Of a stretch of DNA of 62,000 nt, positions 1-10,984 are shown in pieces (within the stretch, counting starts at the first letter, position 1; each line of letters opens with the position of its first letter). This DNA comes from Zygnema cylindricum (lineage: Eukaryota; Streptophyta; Zygnematophyceae; Zygnematales; Zygnemataceae): the NCBI GenBank assembly GCA_037447655.1, contig JBBHKE010002698.1:1-62000 (forward strand). Reading direction: 5' to 3'. The notes below the pieces were generated by a model. That model was given only the letters and a program-made list of their open reading frames with translations, did no database searches and was not told the DNA's origin. Position numbers and translations under genes: made by a program.

Positions 1-199
1 TAGAGTATGTTTGATAACTATATAAAATATACATGGCGACTTTTTTCCTTTAAGCGACTTACGAAATGAAACGAAACATAGAACGTATGGTACCGCACGA
101 AATGCAGTACCGCAAGAAATAAATGAAACAGACATTTGATTTCGACGGACGAAATTAAATGTCGCGATCGACGGCTCGCGAAGCAAGAAGAAAATTTAA

Positions 200-224
200 A
201 CGGTCAACACGGAATGTTGACCGT
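200..224. repeat. Short hairpin of TTGACCG type
   Basis: Two 10-base arms (200-209 and 215-224) pair perfectly around a 5-base loop, centred on CGGTCAACA/TGTTGACCG. Further single copies of CGGTCAA or TTGACCG follow within 50 bases. TTGACC also matches the W-box core bound by plant WRKY factors, but function is not shown. Confidence 0.6.
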
Positions 225-505
225 CGAAATTCAACGGTCAGCACGGAAATTTGACCGGTGAAATTCAACGGTCAACATTTATTCGGCGCGCCGTCAGATC
301 GAACGGCTGAAATTGATCACTGTGAAAAGAACGGACGGCACGCGTGAGTGCCGGTATGCCGGAACGACTATCTGGGAGAAGTTTGGCGAAATGGAAGGAA
401 ATGACACGTGGCATCATCCTATAGGATGCCGGAAGAGAAAAAGGACAGAATGCTATTGACCTATTTTTGCCACGTGGCAGACCAGGAATGGTGCCGAATA
501 TTTCC

Positions 506-543
506 GTACATAAAGTACGGCGGCTGCTGTACTTTATATGTAC
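506..543. repeat. Inverted repeat rich in GTAC
   Basis: The arms GTACATAAAGTAC (506-518) and GTACTTTATATGTAC (529-543) are reverse complements apart from a 2-base insertion and flank a 10-base GC-rich spacer. It could be the tip of a small foldback element or a hairpin. GTAC pairs of this kind recur in the copia LTRs of the window. Confidence 0.6.
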
Positions 544-1177
544 ACTAATTAGGATACTTCACGTTGATTGGTTTAGAGTAGCTATTAGGAGTTTTTTTTT
601 TGGACTTAGGCAAAATTTGAAAAAAAGTCCTCTCTCCAGAGGCCATCTGTACAAATATGCTGTCTTTGAACAGCCATAACTTAATGCTCGGGTGAGAAAA
701 TTCAGTGATTCTTTTTGCTACGTACTCAGGGGAGTCCAGGCTACACAAGGGTGTAGTCGGTCATAGTTTTTGCGTGCCAGGGTAGCACTTATTCATTGCC
801 AAAGTCAAAACTGCAAATATTATCCTAGAGGCTTCATATAAGCTGGACATTTTGTGTACCAATGGAGGTCACAGAATTTCAGTAACCAAAAGCGAATAAA
901 AACACTTCCGGAGGATATTGTAAAGTTCACGGCTGGTCGCAGTTATGTCGTTTTAGACAGACTAGCGTCAAGAGACGTATTATATGATGTAGGGCTCCTT
1001 GGATCTACTCGTAGGAATAAATCTAAAAGGATGGACGTCCAAAAGTCTTCCAAACCTCGTGGACTCAACTTGAAAATACTGTATTTACTAAAACTAGCAA
1101 ATCAAAACCAGTTACGAGGGCATGGACCAATTTGCATGTTATCACTGATTTTTCTCCTTAAATTTTAGTGTGTATGA

Positions 1178-2230
1178 TGAAACTCTGAGACCTACATAAG
1201 TCCTCAGAGTGGACAGCTTCAAAGAAGCCTTTAGGATAACCCTGACCCCTTTGTGTTTCAGCAAGAACAACTGCCACCGTGGCAAACAATAACTCTCACC
1301 ACCTTCATCCTTGTAAAGGCAAGACTCCCCTGAGTCGATAGCAAAAAGAATCCCTAAATTTGCTCCTCTAAGCAATAAGTTATGGAGGGTCAAAGTTGAC
1401 CTTTTGTATATAAGCTCTCTGGGAGAGAGGATCCTATCTCCTAATTATTCTAAGTCCTATCTCTCTCACAGACTCTATCTATTGATGTTTGGAGCCAATC
1501 ATATTCCACTTTCGTACACAAAAATAAATCTGTCGGTGTACTTTTTGTACGGACATTGTAGGACATTGCCTAAATGTTGACACATGTCATATCCAGATTG
1601 GTGTTGTAATCTCCAGAGATACCACGAGCCAATGTAATTTCGCCACGTGTCATCCGATGTGGCGATGACCACAAACCGCCGAAATTCTCCTCAGCGATGT
1701 CGGCGTTCATTCCAGCCGTCCGATTAAATTTACATTTAATCGTAGCCGTAATAAATACCTGCGCGGTATTCGTTTCGCTAAAGAAACGATTGCGCGGTAT
1801 TCGTTTTTTTATCCGTACCACAATCCGTAATTTACATTATTGATTCTATGTATCCCGTAAATAGTATCAGTTAAATGAATTATCCTACTTGTTAATGTAT
1901 AAGTAAAAATAAAACCATACAGTACATAACACTAGCTAAAGACTTAACGGTTTAACGCAACCGGCTACCGGCTTGCCGTCTGGCAGGTACCAGGATCAAA
2001 TCTTGTGGCCGTCACATATCTTTTTAGTAAATAAACCCCTAACTAATATATATTTCCCGTAAACCTCTAGATAGCCTAGGTAGCCATGGCTCTAGTTCCC
2101 TCTCCGAACTATCACTAACTGCGAGAAGTTTGAGAGTTGGAGAGAGAAGTTAGAGGTAAACTTCATCGGCTTCTTTCTATATTTCTATTTAGACCTAGAA
2201 AATATTTTAAACGAGCCATTAATTTTTACA
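1178..2230 (-). repeat. Copia-1 3' LTR (left copy)
   Basis: This direct repeat partner of 6576-7629 is bounded by TG and CA. It contains the G-box-like CCACGTGTCA near 1645, a GTAC-rich block near 1535-1565 and a tRNA T-arm-like segment near 1985-2005. At the position where related copies start gag, this copy reads ATG followed at once by a stop codon (minus strand, near 1195). Confidence 0.9.
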
Positions 2231-2247
2231 CTCTTCTTATTTTCTAG
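2231..2247 (-). other. Copia-1 polypurine tract
   Basis: On the minus strand a purine-rich run (AGAAAATAAGAAGAG) abuts the 3' LTR. In Copia-2, -3 and -4 the same place reads AAAATAAGGGGAG. This is the expected plus-strand primer position. Confidence 0.7.
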
Positions 2248-4200
2248 TCAATCTTTAATATCAGACCACACTTCTCCTTGCAAAAAATAAGCTTAGGGGA
2301 AGGCACAGGTTTGGTCATCATATCTGCTACCATCTCACTATTTGGTTGGTACTCTAAATTGATTACTTTGTTTTCTACTTTCTCTCTAACAAAGCAAAGT
2401 CTGATGTCCATGTGTTTGGCATTAAATTTATGTTTAGTATTGGCACAAATAGCAATTGCAGCCTGATTATCAAAAAAAAATATCCGCACACCACTCTTAA
2501 GGTGACCAAGCACACCAAGCAAAGACTTGACCCACATCAATTCTTTTACAGCAGAGCAAGAGGCCATATACTCAGCCTCTGTGGTGGACTGAGCAATAAA
2601 TTTTTGCTGTTTGCTACTCCAAAAGCAAGCCCTATCACCCACATATAATAAATATCCTGAAGTGCATCTCCTCATCGGAGCATCACCATAACTGGCATCA
2701 CTCCAAGTAGTGATGTCAGTATTCTCCCTACCCAAATGCAACCATAAATCCCTAGTTCCTATCTAGTATCTATGGACTCTCATAGCTACCTCCCAATTCC
2801 TCTTAGTGGGAGCATTTAGACTTCTACTCAGCACTCTTATAGTAGCTGCTAGATCCGGCCGACTACAATTCATAAAATAGATTAGACTTCCCAATACTTG
2901 CCTTTAAGGAATAGTTTGCATGAACTTCTGTTTTTTAGGAGATTATTCCTCGTCCAAGACTATGACTCCTTCCTCACTCCCCTCACTTCCCTTCTTCAAC
3001 TCCATTGGAGTTGTACAACTATTAGCTTTATCCATTTGAGATTTTTCAAGCATGTTCCCTATTACTTTTTTTTGAGTCAATCTTATAATCTTTCTTTTTC
3101 GGTCTCTCTCTACTTGAATTCCCAAAATATATTTCGCTTCCCCCGTATCCTTCATTTCAAATCTCCCTCTAAGATCGATTTTCGGTTTATTGATTTTTTC
3201 CTTTGATTTACTTAAAACAAGCAAATCATCAATATAAACTGTAATAAATATAAAACCTTCTTCATCTTCGAAAACATAGGTTGAGTGATGTGAGTTGATC
3301 CGGATATATCCCAGTTTGGTAAGAAAATCATCAAGCTTCTTGTTCCACTATCGAGGCGCCTGTTTAAAACCATAAATTGATTTAATCAGCCAGCATACCT
3401 TACTCTCCCCTCCTTCCTCCACAAACCCTTCGGGTTGCCGCATGAAGATCTCCTCTTCCAATTCTCCGTGCAAAAAGGTTGTCTTATTGTGCATCTGGTG
3501 AACTTTCATGTCTTTCGTTGCTTCTAGGCTGAGAAGTATGAGGACGGAGGAAAATCTGACCACCGGGGCAAAGGTTTCCTCGTAGTCAATTCCCTTTTTT
3601 TGTGTAAATCCCTTTGCCACTAATCGGGCCTTGTAGCGCTAGATTGTGTTATCTGGATTCAGTTTTAATTTGAAAACCCACTTACAACCGATTTGTTTTC
3701 GGTTAGGTGGACAATCCACCAGCTCCCAAGTATCGACTGCCATAATTGAGGCCATCTCCTCATTGATGGCTGTCTTCCACCGGTTTCTTTCTGGACAAGT
3801 CATCGCCTCTCCATAAGTTTGAGGTTCATTCTTGATGAGATAGTTTAGTTACCTTGTTATTAACCTGTTTTTCTTGTAGTCTTTTGCTACTTCTCCTTCC
3901 CCCCTCAAAATCTGAGGCCTGAATAGATGGTTCTTTTGGATTCTTTTGAACAAACAAGGCTTCTCCCCTATCCCTCTATTCCGAATCAATTTCCACCACG
4001 TCTTCCTCTTCGGGTAGAGTTGTCAATGGAGTTTCCACAGCTGAGTTCTTTTCGGTCTGATTTGTTCCTGCAAGAATGTCATCTTCTCTAAAACCTGGAT
4101 AGTTAGGAAGCTCAAAGTCATCGGAATTTTCTGACTCTTAGCTGATTTTTACTGACTTCGTATATTTCAAGGGATCCACAAACTTTTCCTTCATCTATAA
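2244..4200 (-). pseudogene. pol: Copia-1 reverse transcriptase-RNase H (broken)
   Basis: This is the 3' half of the copia polyprotein. Reading leftwards it has the acidic linker, then RT (about 3790-2950) and RNase H (2741-2244). Recognisable are the copia RT start ending FAPVVRF (near 3560), YGFKQAPR (near 3350), the catalytic YIDDLL (near 3220) and the RNase H residues in TWSDASYG, EAEYM and DNQAAIA. The frame is broken between 3224 and 3348 and again between 2741 and 2943. RNase H still has all its catalytic acidic residues. Compared with Copia-4 it is collinear but more decayed. Confidence 0.88.
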
Positions 4201-6594
4201 CTACTAGATGCTTTACTAAGATTATATCTTTCCTCTTTAGATTGTAAACTCAATATCCTTTAACATCCTCATCATATCCTAATAAATATCCAAGTTTTCT
4301 TTTAGGATCTAGCTTCTAATTGGATCGATCAGTATCTAGACTGAAAACTTGACTGACGAAAACCTTTAAGTGAGATATGTCTGGTTTCGGGCCTGTCCAT
4401 CTCTCATAAGGTGTTTGATCTTTTATAGCTGAAGTAAGAACTCTGTTTTTGAGGTAATTAGCACAGTTCATTGCTTCTTCCCAAAACCTTTTTCTTAACT
4501 TTTTATCTGACAACATACTTCTAGCACTATCACTTAGTGTTCTATTTAACCTTTCAGCTACCCCATTCTGTTCTATGTTTTGTGGAATTGTCTTTTGGTG
4601 TTAGACTCCGTCTTCCATCAGAAAATCCTCAAACTGGTTAGAAGTATACTCTCCTCCATTGTCACTCCTTACTCTCTAGATTGGAGTTTCATGGATTTTT
4701 CCACTCTATGTTTTCTATTGACTAAAGCAATCCTAAGATTCTGACTTATTTTTCAAAAAATACACCCGGGAATACCGAGACCAATCATCAGTTATAGTCA
4801 TCATAAATCTCTTCCCCCCCGGTGATGGCACTTTAGCCGGTCCCCAAATATCTGTGTGTACTAGATCTATAATTTTTTCTCCCTTATAGGTGGTTGTTTT
4901 AGGAAATGGTAATCAGTATGTTTTACCTTGAGCACATCCATTACAATCACTTATATTATCACTCTCACTGAACTTAATGCCTTCCTCCACTCCTGTCTTT
5001 TTCATCTCTCTTAGTTTATCTAGATTCACATGCCCAATCCTTTTATGCCACATCATAATATCATGAACACCAACATAATAAAGCATCTTCATGTCATTAC
5101 TTAAAACCAGCCTAAACATCCCATGGCTACCTTTCTCAGCAATGAAATAGACATCCTCCTCAAAACTAGCAGTAAAGACTCCTTCTCTAATGCTGGTAGA
5201 AAAACCTTTTCATCTAATATAGATGTAGAGATGAGGTTTTTCTTCAGCTCCGGAATAAAAAATACATTGGAGAATATTACTATGGATGTCTTTCCTTCAC
5301 CAACATTTTCAAATCTACCGATCCTACAAGAGTAGTGGTGACTATCCTCCCATCCCCATACTCTTTATCTACGGTGGGAATCTTTCTTATCTTAGTGAAC
5401 AGGTGCCTATCCTTACACTTGTGCATGGAGGCACTTGAATCTACAATCCAACCTCCTTCACCATTCAATCCACTGTAAGCACATTTCTGCATTCGTGGAA
5501 TTTCGACCTCGTTTTTCGCCTCCAACTCCTCATCTAAAAAGAGCTCATCGTCATCGCCCTCAGATTCTGCCTCATGTACGTGTGTCAGAAGGGCCTTTTC
5601 CTTTCCTCTCAGGGTACCACCTGTCAGCCCCTCCTTTAACCGAAGCTCGGTTAGCTTAGTGCACTCTGCCATATAGTGACCAGGTTTCTTACAAAAATGA
5701 CATAAACCTTTGGGAGCCCTAGGTCCGAACTCGTCGGTCTCATTTTTCTGCTCCCTCCCCCCATAGTTTCCGACCGGTTTCCAGGGATCCTTGTTCCTCC
5801 AATCGGTCGCAGTTGCCAAGGCTTGGCCACTCTTTCCTCCCCTTTGGATCTCAATCGTATTCTCCCGAACGAGAATCATCCCTACCACTGAGTTCCATAT
5901 CCACTTTGAGTCCAGCAAGTCTAACATTCGGTTGACTATGTTGTCGAACTCATCGGGTAACTTCATCAGTAAACAGTTAACATTTTTTTTTCACTAAAAT
6001 CTTTTCTCGCGTTCTCTAGCTCCATGAAGAGTGTGGCAAGCTCATTGCAAAAATCTAACATCTTCCCCCTTTTGTATACATACTCCTTAACTTTTTGATC
6101 AGCCAATTGTTGTTGTTAAATCGTACCACTTCGGTGCATCTCTATAAGAGCCATCCAAAGATCGGATGCCCTTTCTACGTGCAAATGAGGTTATGCAAGT
6201 CCTTGAGTGAGATGACATAGGATGAAGTGTTTTGCCGCCATATTGTTGAAGTTCAGGTTTCAGTATCATTCTCCTCGTTCCACGGAATAGGTTACATGAA
6301 TGTTGAACCAGTTGCTATTGGTGTGGTCGTCTCCTTCTCCTTTCTTTTGTCCACCACCTCTCCTTCCCTTGTTTTCCGTTGAAGGTGGATCCTCCTTCTT
6401 GGTGAATCTGCTTCCTCCAAACCCTGGAGGGATTCCAAGACTTGATGGACGCCCTAACCTTCCACTCACTATCCCCCAAAACCTTTTTTCGCATATAGCT
6501 CCTATCATCATACTTTCCTAGTATATGAAGCAAGTTCCATTAAATATTGGTACCCTAAAGGGTGGGCCCATAACCTGAAACTCTGAGACCTATA
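4201..6594 (-). pseudogene. gag-pol: Copia-1 gag-protease-integrase (broken)
   Basis: This is the 5' half of the polyprotein. Integrase remnants lie at 4316-5119 (MMWHKRIGHVN, CNGCAQGK zinc-binding part; later FWEEAMNCANYLKNR). Protease and the end of gag lie in a 228-codon open stretch at 5280-5966. That stretch has a CCHC zinc knuckle at its residues 89-102 (CHFCKKPGHYMAEC) and a protease motif DSSA at 176-179 where intact copies have DSGA, so the active site is damaged. Gag N-terminal pieces lie at 6266-6594. The expected gag ATG inside the LTR has been lost: the LTR reads ATATAGGTC where Copia-4 has ATGGAGGTC. Confidence 0.85.
6563..6575 (-). other. Copia-1 primer-binding site (half-tRNA iMet type)
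   Basis: Directly inside the 5' LTR the minus strand reads GGTTATGGGCCCA, complementary to the anticodon arm of initiator tRNA-Met, not to its 3' end. The same sequence primes Drosophila copia with a cleaved tRNA half. All six copia elements in the window share it. Confidence 0.85.
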
Positions 6595-7629
6595 TAAGTC
6601 CTTAGAGTGGACAGCTTCTAATAAGCCTCTATGATAACCCTGACCCCTTTGTGTTTCAGCAAAAACAACTGCCACCCTAGCAGACAATAACATTGACCAC
6701 GTTCATCCCTGTAAAGGCAACACTCCCTTGAGTCGATAGCAAAAAGAATCTCTAAATTTGCTCCCCTGAGCAGTAAGTTATGGAGGGTCAAAGTTGACCT
6801 TTTCTACAGGAGCTCTTTGGGAGAGAGGATCCTATCTCCTTATTATTCTAAGTCTTATCTCTCTCACAGACTCTATCTACTGATGTGTGGAGCCAATCAT
6901 ATTCCACTTTCGTACACAAAAATACAGCTGCCGGTGTACTTTTTGTACGGACATTGTACAACATGGCCTAAAAGTCGACACATGTCATATCGGGATTTAG
7001 TGCCGTAATCTCCGGAGATACCCCGATCCAATGTAATTTCGTCATGTGTCATCCGATGTGGCGATGACCACAAACCGCGGAAATTCTCTTCCGCGATCTC
7101 GGCGTTCATTCCGGCCGTCCGATTAAATTTACATTTAATCGTAGCCGTAATAAATACCTGCGCGGTATTCGTTTCGCTAAAGAAACAAATGTGCGGTTTT
7201 CGTTTCTTTATCCGTACCACAATCCGTACTTTACTTTACTAATTCTATGTATCCCGAAAATAGTATCTGTTAAATGAATTATCCTACTTGTTAATGTATA
7301 AGTAAATATCAAACCATAGAGTACATAACATTAGCTAAAGACTTAACGGTTTAAAGCTACCGGCTACCGGCTTGCCGTCCGGCAGGTACCAGGATCAAAT
7401 CCTGTGGCCGCCACATATCTTTTTAGTAAATAAACCCCTAACTAATATATATTTCCCGTAATCCTCTGGATAGCCTAGGTAGCCATGGCTTTAGCTCCCT
7501 TTCCGAACTCTGAGTGACTGCGACAAGTTTGAGAGTTGGAGAGAGAAGTTAGAGGTAGCGTGCCTCAGCTACTTTCTATACTTTTATTTAGACCTAGAAA
7601 ATACTTTAAACGGACCATTAATTTCTACA
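6576..7629 (-). repeat. Copia-1 5' LTR (right copy)
   Basis: This is the direct repeat partner of 1178-2230, with the same TGAAACTCTGAGACC start and TTTCTACA end. Differences from the left copy are scattered substitutions, so the insertion is not recent. Confidence 0.9.
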
Positions 7630-8588
7630 CTATCGTACGTTTAAGATTTTAATGATTAATTTAACAGTATGTTATTTTTTCTAACAACAACCATAAGGTA
7701 ATTTCATTAGCAACACAAATGCATCTCTTACACGTGAGTTGAAAATTCTTTTGTTTTATATGTTTGTCGTTTCCTTCGGTGACCAATTTTCTAAATTCGT
7801 GTTCGACTCAGGTAGGCGTTTTAGTGTTGAGAATTTATTTCTTTGCTCTTTACTATTGGTTGATACACGGTTTTTTTTGCCCCAAACAATGTATAGAACA
7901 TTCGTTACACCGCCAATCGTTATTAGCGTTGTGTACACTTATTCCGTCACGCTTTTTTTATTTTATATTCTCCATTAGCGTATTTCATTCTATTTTTTTC
8001 TTTATTCTATTTAGGGTTATTTTCAGTACGTTGTCTCTTAAATAGAGTGGTGCACTGTCAGTGTCAGATTGTTCATAAATGTACCTTTTTAAGTTAAAAA
8101 CTACAATAAATTAGTTTTAGTAACCGTTGACGCATGAGAGTGTGCGTTCTAAAATGGATAAAAACCAGGTCGTAAAAAAACGCGCTCGCACATATTCGTC
8201 CGAAAGCCGCGTTTCGAACGTGTGAATGTACGATTTGTGTACAATTTGTCAGATTTTGTACGAAGACCTATATTAGTGTAAACATGTTTGCGACCTACAA
8301 ATTTTTTTTTTCAATGATCCAAATTACCATAGCCAAACAATTAGAATGTATGATTTTTTCCAAAATTTTCAAATTCTTAAATAGCGTACACCACGGTAAT
8401 TATTTTTATACGCTAAAAAAACTTACACGCTAATAACGATTGGCGGTGTAGTTCACCATTAGTTTTCATCTAAATTGTTTGTCTGCACTCTACATGGGCA
8501 CAACAACCCTTTTTAATCTTCAGTATTCATCTTTAGTTTTTCGATTTGATTATTCACTCTTTTTGTTGCTACGAAACAAAAAATGCCT
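7630..8588. other. AT-rich spacer, no gene seen
   Basis: Open frames here are low-complexity and lack any family motif. The only clear structure is the long-range inverted repeat 7906-7929/8427-8450 (listed separately). The stretch 8513-8588 could be a continuation of the copia gag-protease remnant found at 10058-10595, but I cannot show this. Confidence 0.45.
7906..8450. mobile_element. Putative foldback/MITE bounded by a 24-base inverted repeat
   Basis: Positions 7906-7929 and 8427-8450 are perfect reverse complements (core CCGCCAATCGTTATTAGC). They enclose 497 bases without coding capacity, which fits a small non-autonomous DNA element. I found no convincing target duplication outside the arms, and similarity fades quickly on both sides, so the limits are uncertain. 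Confidence 0.4.
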
Positions 8589-8744
8589 GTTACACGGGCA
8601 AGGTTTGTGTTGAGTGTGGCCGCGTTTACCTTTAAAGACGCTTTATTAGGAGCCGGTACGGCCCCGTTGTCTGTATTGCGAACTGCTGGCAACTTTAGGT
8701 TGAGCCAGCGGTACAACGGTATATAATGCCAACGCACAGAATTG

Positions 8745-9245
8745 AAACATTGTGCCAGCGGTACGACACTCTGTACCGTGACGGGCGGCCACCGGGTGGA
8801 ACCGTAAAAAATTTGCCAGCCGGTGGCATCGTAGAATTATGCCACCTGGCGGGCAGCAGCGTACAGTATTGCCACGGTACGGAGATCTGTACCACGACGG
8901 GCGGCAGGTGGCAGCGTAAACTACGCCGACGGGCGGGCGGCAGCGTAGAATTATGCCACCTGGCAGGCGGCATTGTAGAATATTGCAACGGTACGGCAAT
9001 CTGTAACACGACGGGCGGCACGTGGCAGCGTAAATTACGCCAGCGGGCGGGCGGCATTGTAGAATATTGCCACGGTACGGCAGTCTGTACCTCGACGACG
9101 GCACGCGGCAGCGCAAATTACGCCAGCGGGCGGTCGGCAGCGTAGAATTACTCCAGCAGGCGGGCGGCATTGTAGAATATTGCCACGGTACAGCAGTCTG
9201 TACCGCAACGGGCGGCAGCGCTACATCTTGCCCGCGGTACGGCCG
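8745..9245. repeat. GC-rich minisatellite, units about 84 and 113-116 bases
   Basis: The landmark CTGTACC/CTGTAAC recurs at 8771, 8887, 9001, 9085 and 9198, giving spacings of 116, 114, 84 and 114. Each unit holds GCCACGGTACGG, ACGGGCGGCA and GGCAGCGTAAA blocks. The 84-base unit lacks a sub-block of roughly 28 bases (GGCAGCGTAGAATTATGCCAC). Long open frames occur on both strands only because the units lack stops; I do not call a gene. Confidence 0.85.
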
Positions 9246-9299
9246 TATGACGGAAAAAAATCGAGACAGACACGGCGCCTAGGAAAAAAGAAATTGTAT

Positions 9300-9415
9300 A
9301 CACGCAAAAATATCACGATATTATGCTTCTCGATATATCGAAGCGATATATCGAATATCGGGTAACTGGAATTCGATATATATCGAATATCGGCAACAAG
9401 CCCTCGATACCCAAC
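9300..9415. repeat. AT-rich palindromic patch (TATCGATA type)
   Basis: Several overlapping self-complementary words (CGATATATCG, ATTCGATATATATCGAAT) cluster here directly after the minisatellite. They would form short hairpins. No function is evident. Confidence 0.5.
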
Positions 9416-9985
9416 ATTATAATGACAATGTCCCTACATTTTGCACCTTTAAGGGTTATTTAAGGGATTTTTTCGGGCTTTAGAGTACATTTCCTTACAT
9501 TCTCTATTTTTGAGTATAACTACCCCACACTTTTCAAACATGTAAGTACATCGTCCGTAGTTTCCGTACCTATTAGGGTTATATATTTTAGGGTTTGTAA
9601 GGTACATTTCCGTACATTCCGGTAAATTTCAATACAGCAGCGCTACACTTTTCGTGCAGTTTTTACATTGGTCATAATTTTCGTATATATTAGGGTAATT
9701 AAAGGGGGGATTTTAGGATTTCTAGGGTACATTGTCGTACATTCTTTTATATTTGAGTAGGAATGCCAAAAAAATGTCGTACTACTAGGTTTTGTATGGT
9801 ACACTTTCGGTATATTACTGTACATTTCTGTAAATTTTTGGTACATTTTAAGATTTTTGAATGATTTTCTATAACTACGCTCTACGTACATTTTCGTATA
9901 TGTTCGTACAGCGAAAACTAAACGTCACAAATACTACATTAAAATCGGAAAAAAAATCCAAATTTGTACGAATTGGACAATTAGG
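9416..9985. repeat. Degenerate GTACATTT/CGTACATT simple repeat tract
   Basis: GTACATTT-like words (GTACATTTCCGTACATT, GTACATTGTCGTACATT and variants) recur many times across about 500 AT-rich bases. No stable unit length is evident. The open frame at 9643-9891 is a by-product of this composition. Confidence 0.5.
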
Positions 9986-10057
9986 GCTCAAACAATTGCA
10001 CTAGCTAAAAAATCTATACAAGCATAAACACACAAACACGAACCTTGCCCGTGTAAC

Positions 10058-10595
10058 GGGCTCATTTTAGGAGGAGGACATTTTGTCTTGTACGCAAGTA
10101 TGTTGCCGCCCGCTCGCTGAATCTGCGGTACACTGAGAAGGTTCACTGATCCTTCATTGAGAAGGTTCACTGATCCTTCAGGTAAGTACAAAAAAATTGT
10201 TAGTTGAGTTTGCGTAACTTTTTCTACTCCGCGTGAGTCCAAACTTGGCAAATCCAATCGTACAGTACCCACTACACTTATCAAAATAACTTGTCCACTT
10301 GCGACAGTGATTCGTTTTGGTTCCGTAAGTTCGGGAAAATCCTCAAAGAGTGAAGCGTGAGTACAAACATGATGTGACGCTCCAGTGTCAATAATCCACT
10401 CTTTTTTGTGTAGCGTATAACATGCCAAAAGATCAAGGGACAGGTTAAGGGCGGAAAATATTTGCGCTTCGTCGCCTCCCTCAAAGTAATCGTCACCCAT
10501 AGAGTGTCCTCCCCCTCTTCCATGGCCGCGTCCACGACCACCGCGGCCGCCAAGATGTTTGCCGCCGCGTCCACCCTATCGGCCACCACCGTTTG
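10058..10595 (-). pseudogene. Copia gag-protease remnant of a separate lineage
   Basis: On the minus strand a glycine/arginine-rich RGG-like end of gag (about 10595-10500, with one in-frame TAG) runs into a copia aspartic protease with the signature WIIDTGASHHVC and the later NLLSVPQI. The DTGA catalytic triplet is intact. A 22-base tandem duplication at about 10136-10180 repeats the residues EGSVNLL. The fragment is cut on the left by the inverted-repeat element at 10057 and on the right by the truncated gypsy LTR at 10596. It has no CCHC knuckle, unlike Copia-1 to -6, so it belongs to another copia lineage. Confidence 0.8.
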
Positions 10596-10984
10596 TGTCA
10601 TGCCGCAAGACATCGGCAAGTATTGTTTTTGATACTTATACTAATTGGGGTATAAGGGAATACTACAGGTCAGTGGTAGAGTTGAAGGTAGGGATGGATC
10701 GGAGGTCGTACAATGTTATTAGCATAAAATCAAATGGCGATACGACATCAGATTTCGCGAATTCGAACAACTCCAAACCTGACATATTATGGATTGAAAC
10801 GTTTACATACCTGACACATGTCCAAATCATGAACCCTCGGAGATTCATGCATTATTTGTGTAGATTACGGAGGGTTTTCATCCTCGAGGTGTAGATGTAA
10901 GGCTTCCCGAGGCGGCCACGTAGCGGCCATCTATAGAATTTGGAAGCATTTGTACATAGAATGCTGCATGTTCACAGACATACA
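10596..10984 (+). repeat. Gypsy-A 5' LTR, first part (5' truncated)
   Basis: This matches the shared LTR from about 37104 on and the right LTR from about 60325 on (GGGTATAAGGGAATACTAC; GAGGCGGCCACGTAGCGGCC). The 5-mer ATACA at its end (10980-10984) is repeated after Copia-2. Confidence 0.85.

Larger units (their letters stand above)
1..1177. other. Left flank without recognisable gene
   Basis: I see no coding sequence with a recognisable motif here. The stretch is moderately AT-rich, with several copies of a CGGTCAA/TTGACCG motif between about 200 and 270 and two clear inverted repeats (listed separately). Short open frames, such as the one at 854-1168, have no family signature and sit directly against the Copia-1 LTR. 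It is most likely older repeat debris or intergenic DNA. Confidence 0.5.
1178..7629 (-). mobile_element. Copia-1, full-length degenerate Ty1/copia element
   Basis: Two direct LTRs of about 1053 and 1054 bases (1178-2230 and 6576-7629) enclose 4345 bases of copia coding sequence on the minus strand. The LTRs begin TGAAACTCTGAGACC and end in TACA. Order in the sense direction is gag, protease, integrase, reverse transcriptase, RNase H, the Ty1/copia order. The primer site lies at 6563-6575 and a purine-rich tract at 2231-2247. The flanking 5-mers (TATGA left, CTATC right) do not match, so no target duplication survives; an end may have been lost or exchanged. Many stops and frameshifts make the element inactive. 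Confidence 0.9.
8589..10057. mobile_element. Putative terminal-inverted-repeat element carrying a minisatellite
   Basis: A 23-base terminal repeat (8589-8611; core TTACACGGGCAAGG) recurs inverted at 10035-10057 with one mismatch. The 1.47 kb between holds a GC-rich tandem array (8745-9245) and an AT-rich part, with no transposase. The right end coincides with the point where the copia remnant begins, which supports an insertion into that copia sequence. No matching target duplication is visible (GCCT left, GGGC right). It could be a non-autonomous DNA transposon or another kind of foldback element. Confidence 0.45.

Noticed and set aside
854-1168. 104-codon open frame
   Set aside because: No recognisable motif and no homologous copy in the window; its end runs up to the Copia-1 LTR.
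1966-2010. tRNA gene in the copia LTR
   Set aside because: Only T-arm-like and D-arm-like words are present; no acceptor stem or complete cloverleaf could be drawn.
7739-8045. Overlapping frames rich in Phe and Leu
   Set aside because: AT-rich low-complexity sequence inside the inverted-repeat segment; no start context or family signature.
8646-9170. Long overlapping open frames on both strands in the GC-rich array, including a repetitive 174-codon frame
   Set aside because: They follow the tandem unit and exist on both strands; no known repeat-protein motif, and unit-length changes would shift the frame.
8745-9245. Possible CRISPR array
   Set aside because: Units are contiguous 84-116 base repeats without unique spacers, in a eukaryotic retrotransposon setting, and no cas genes are present.
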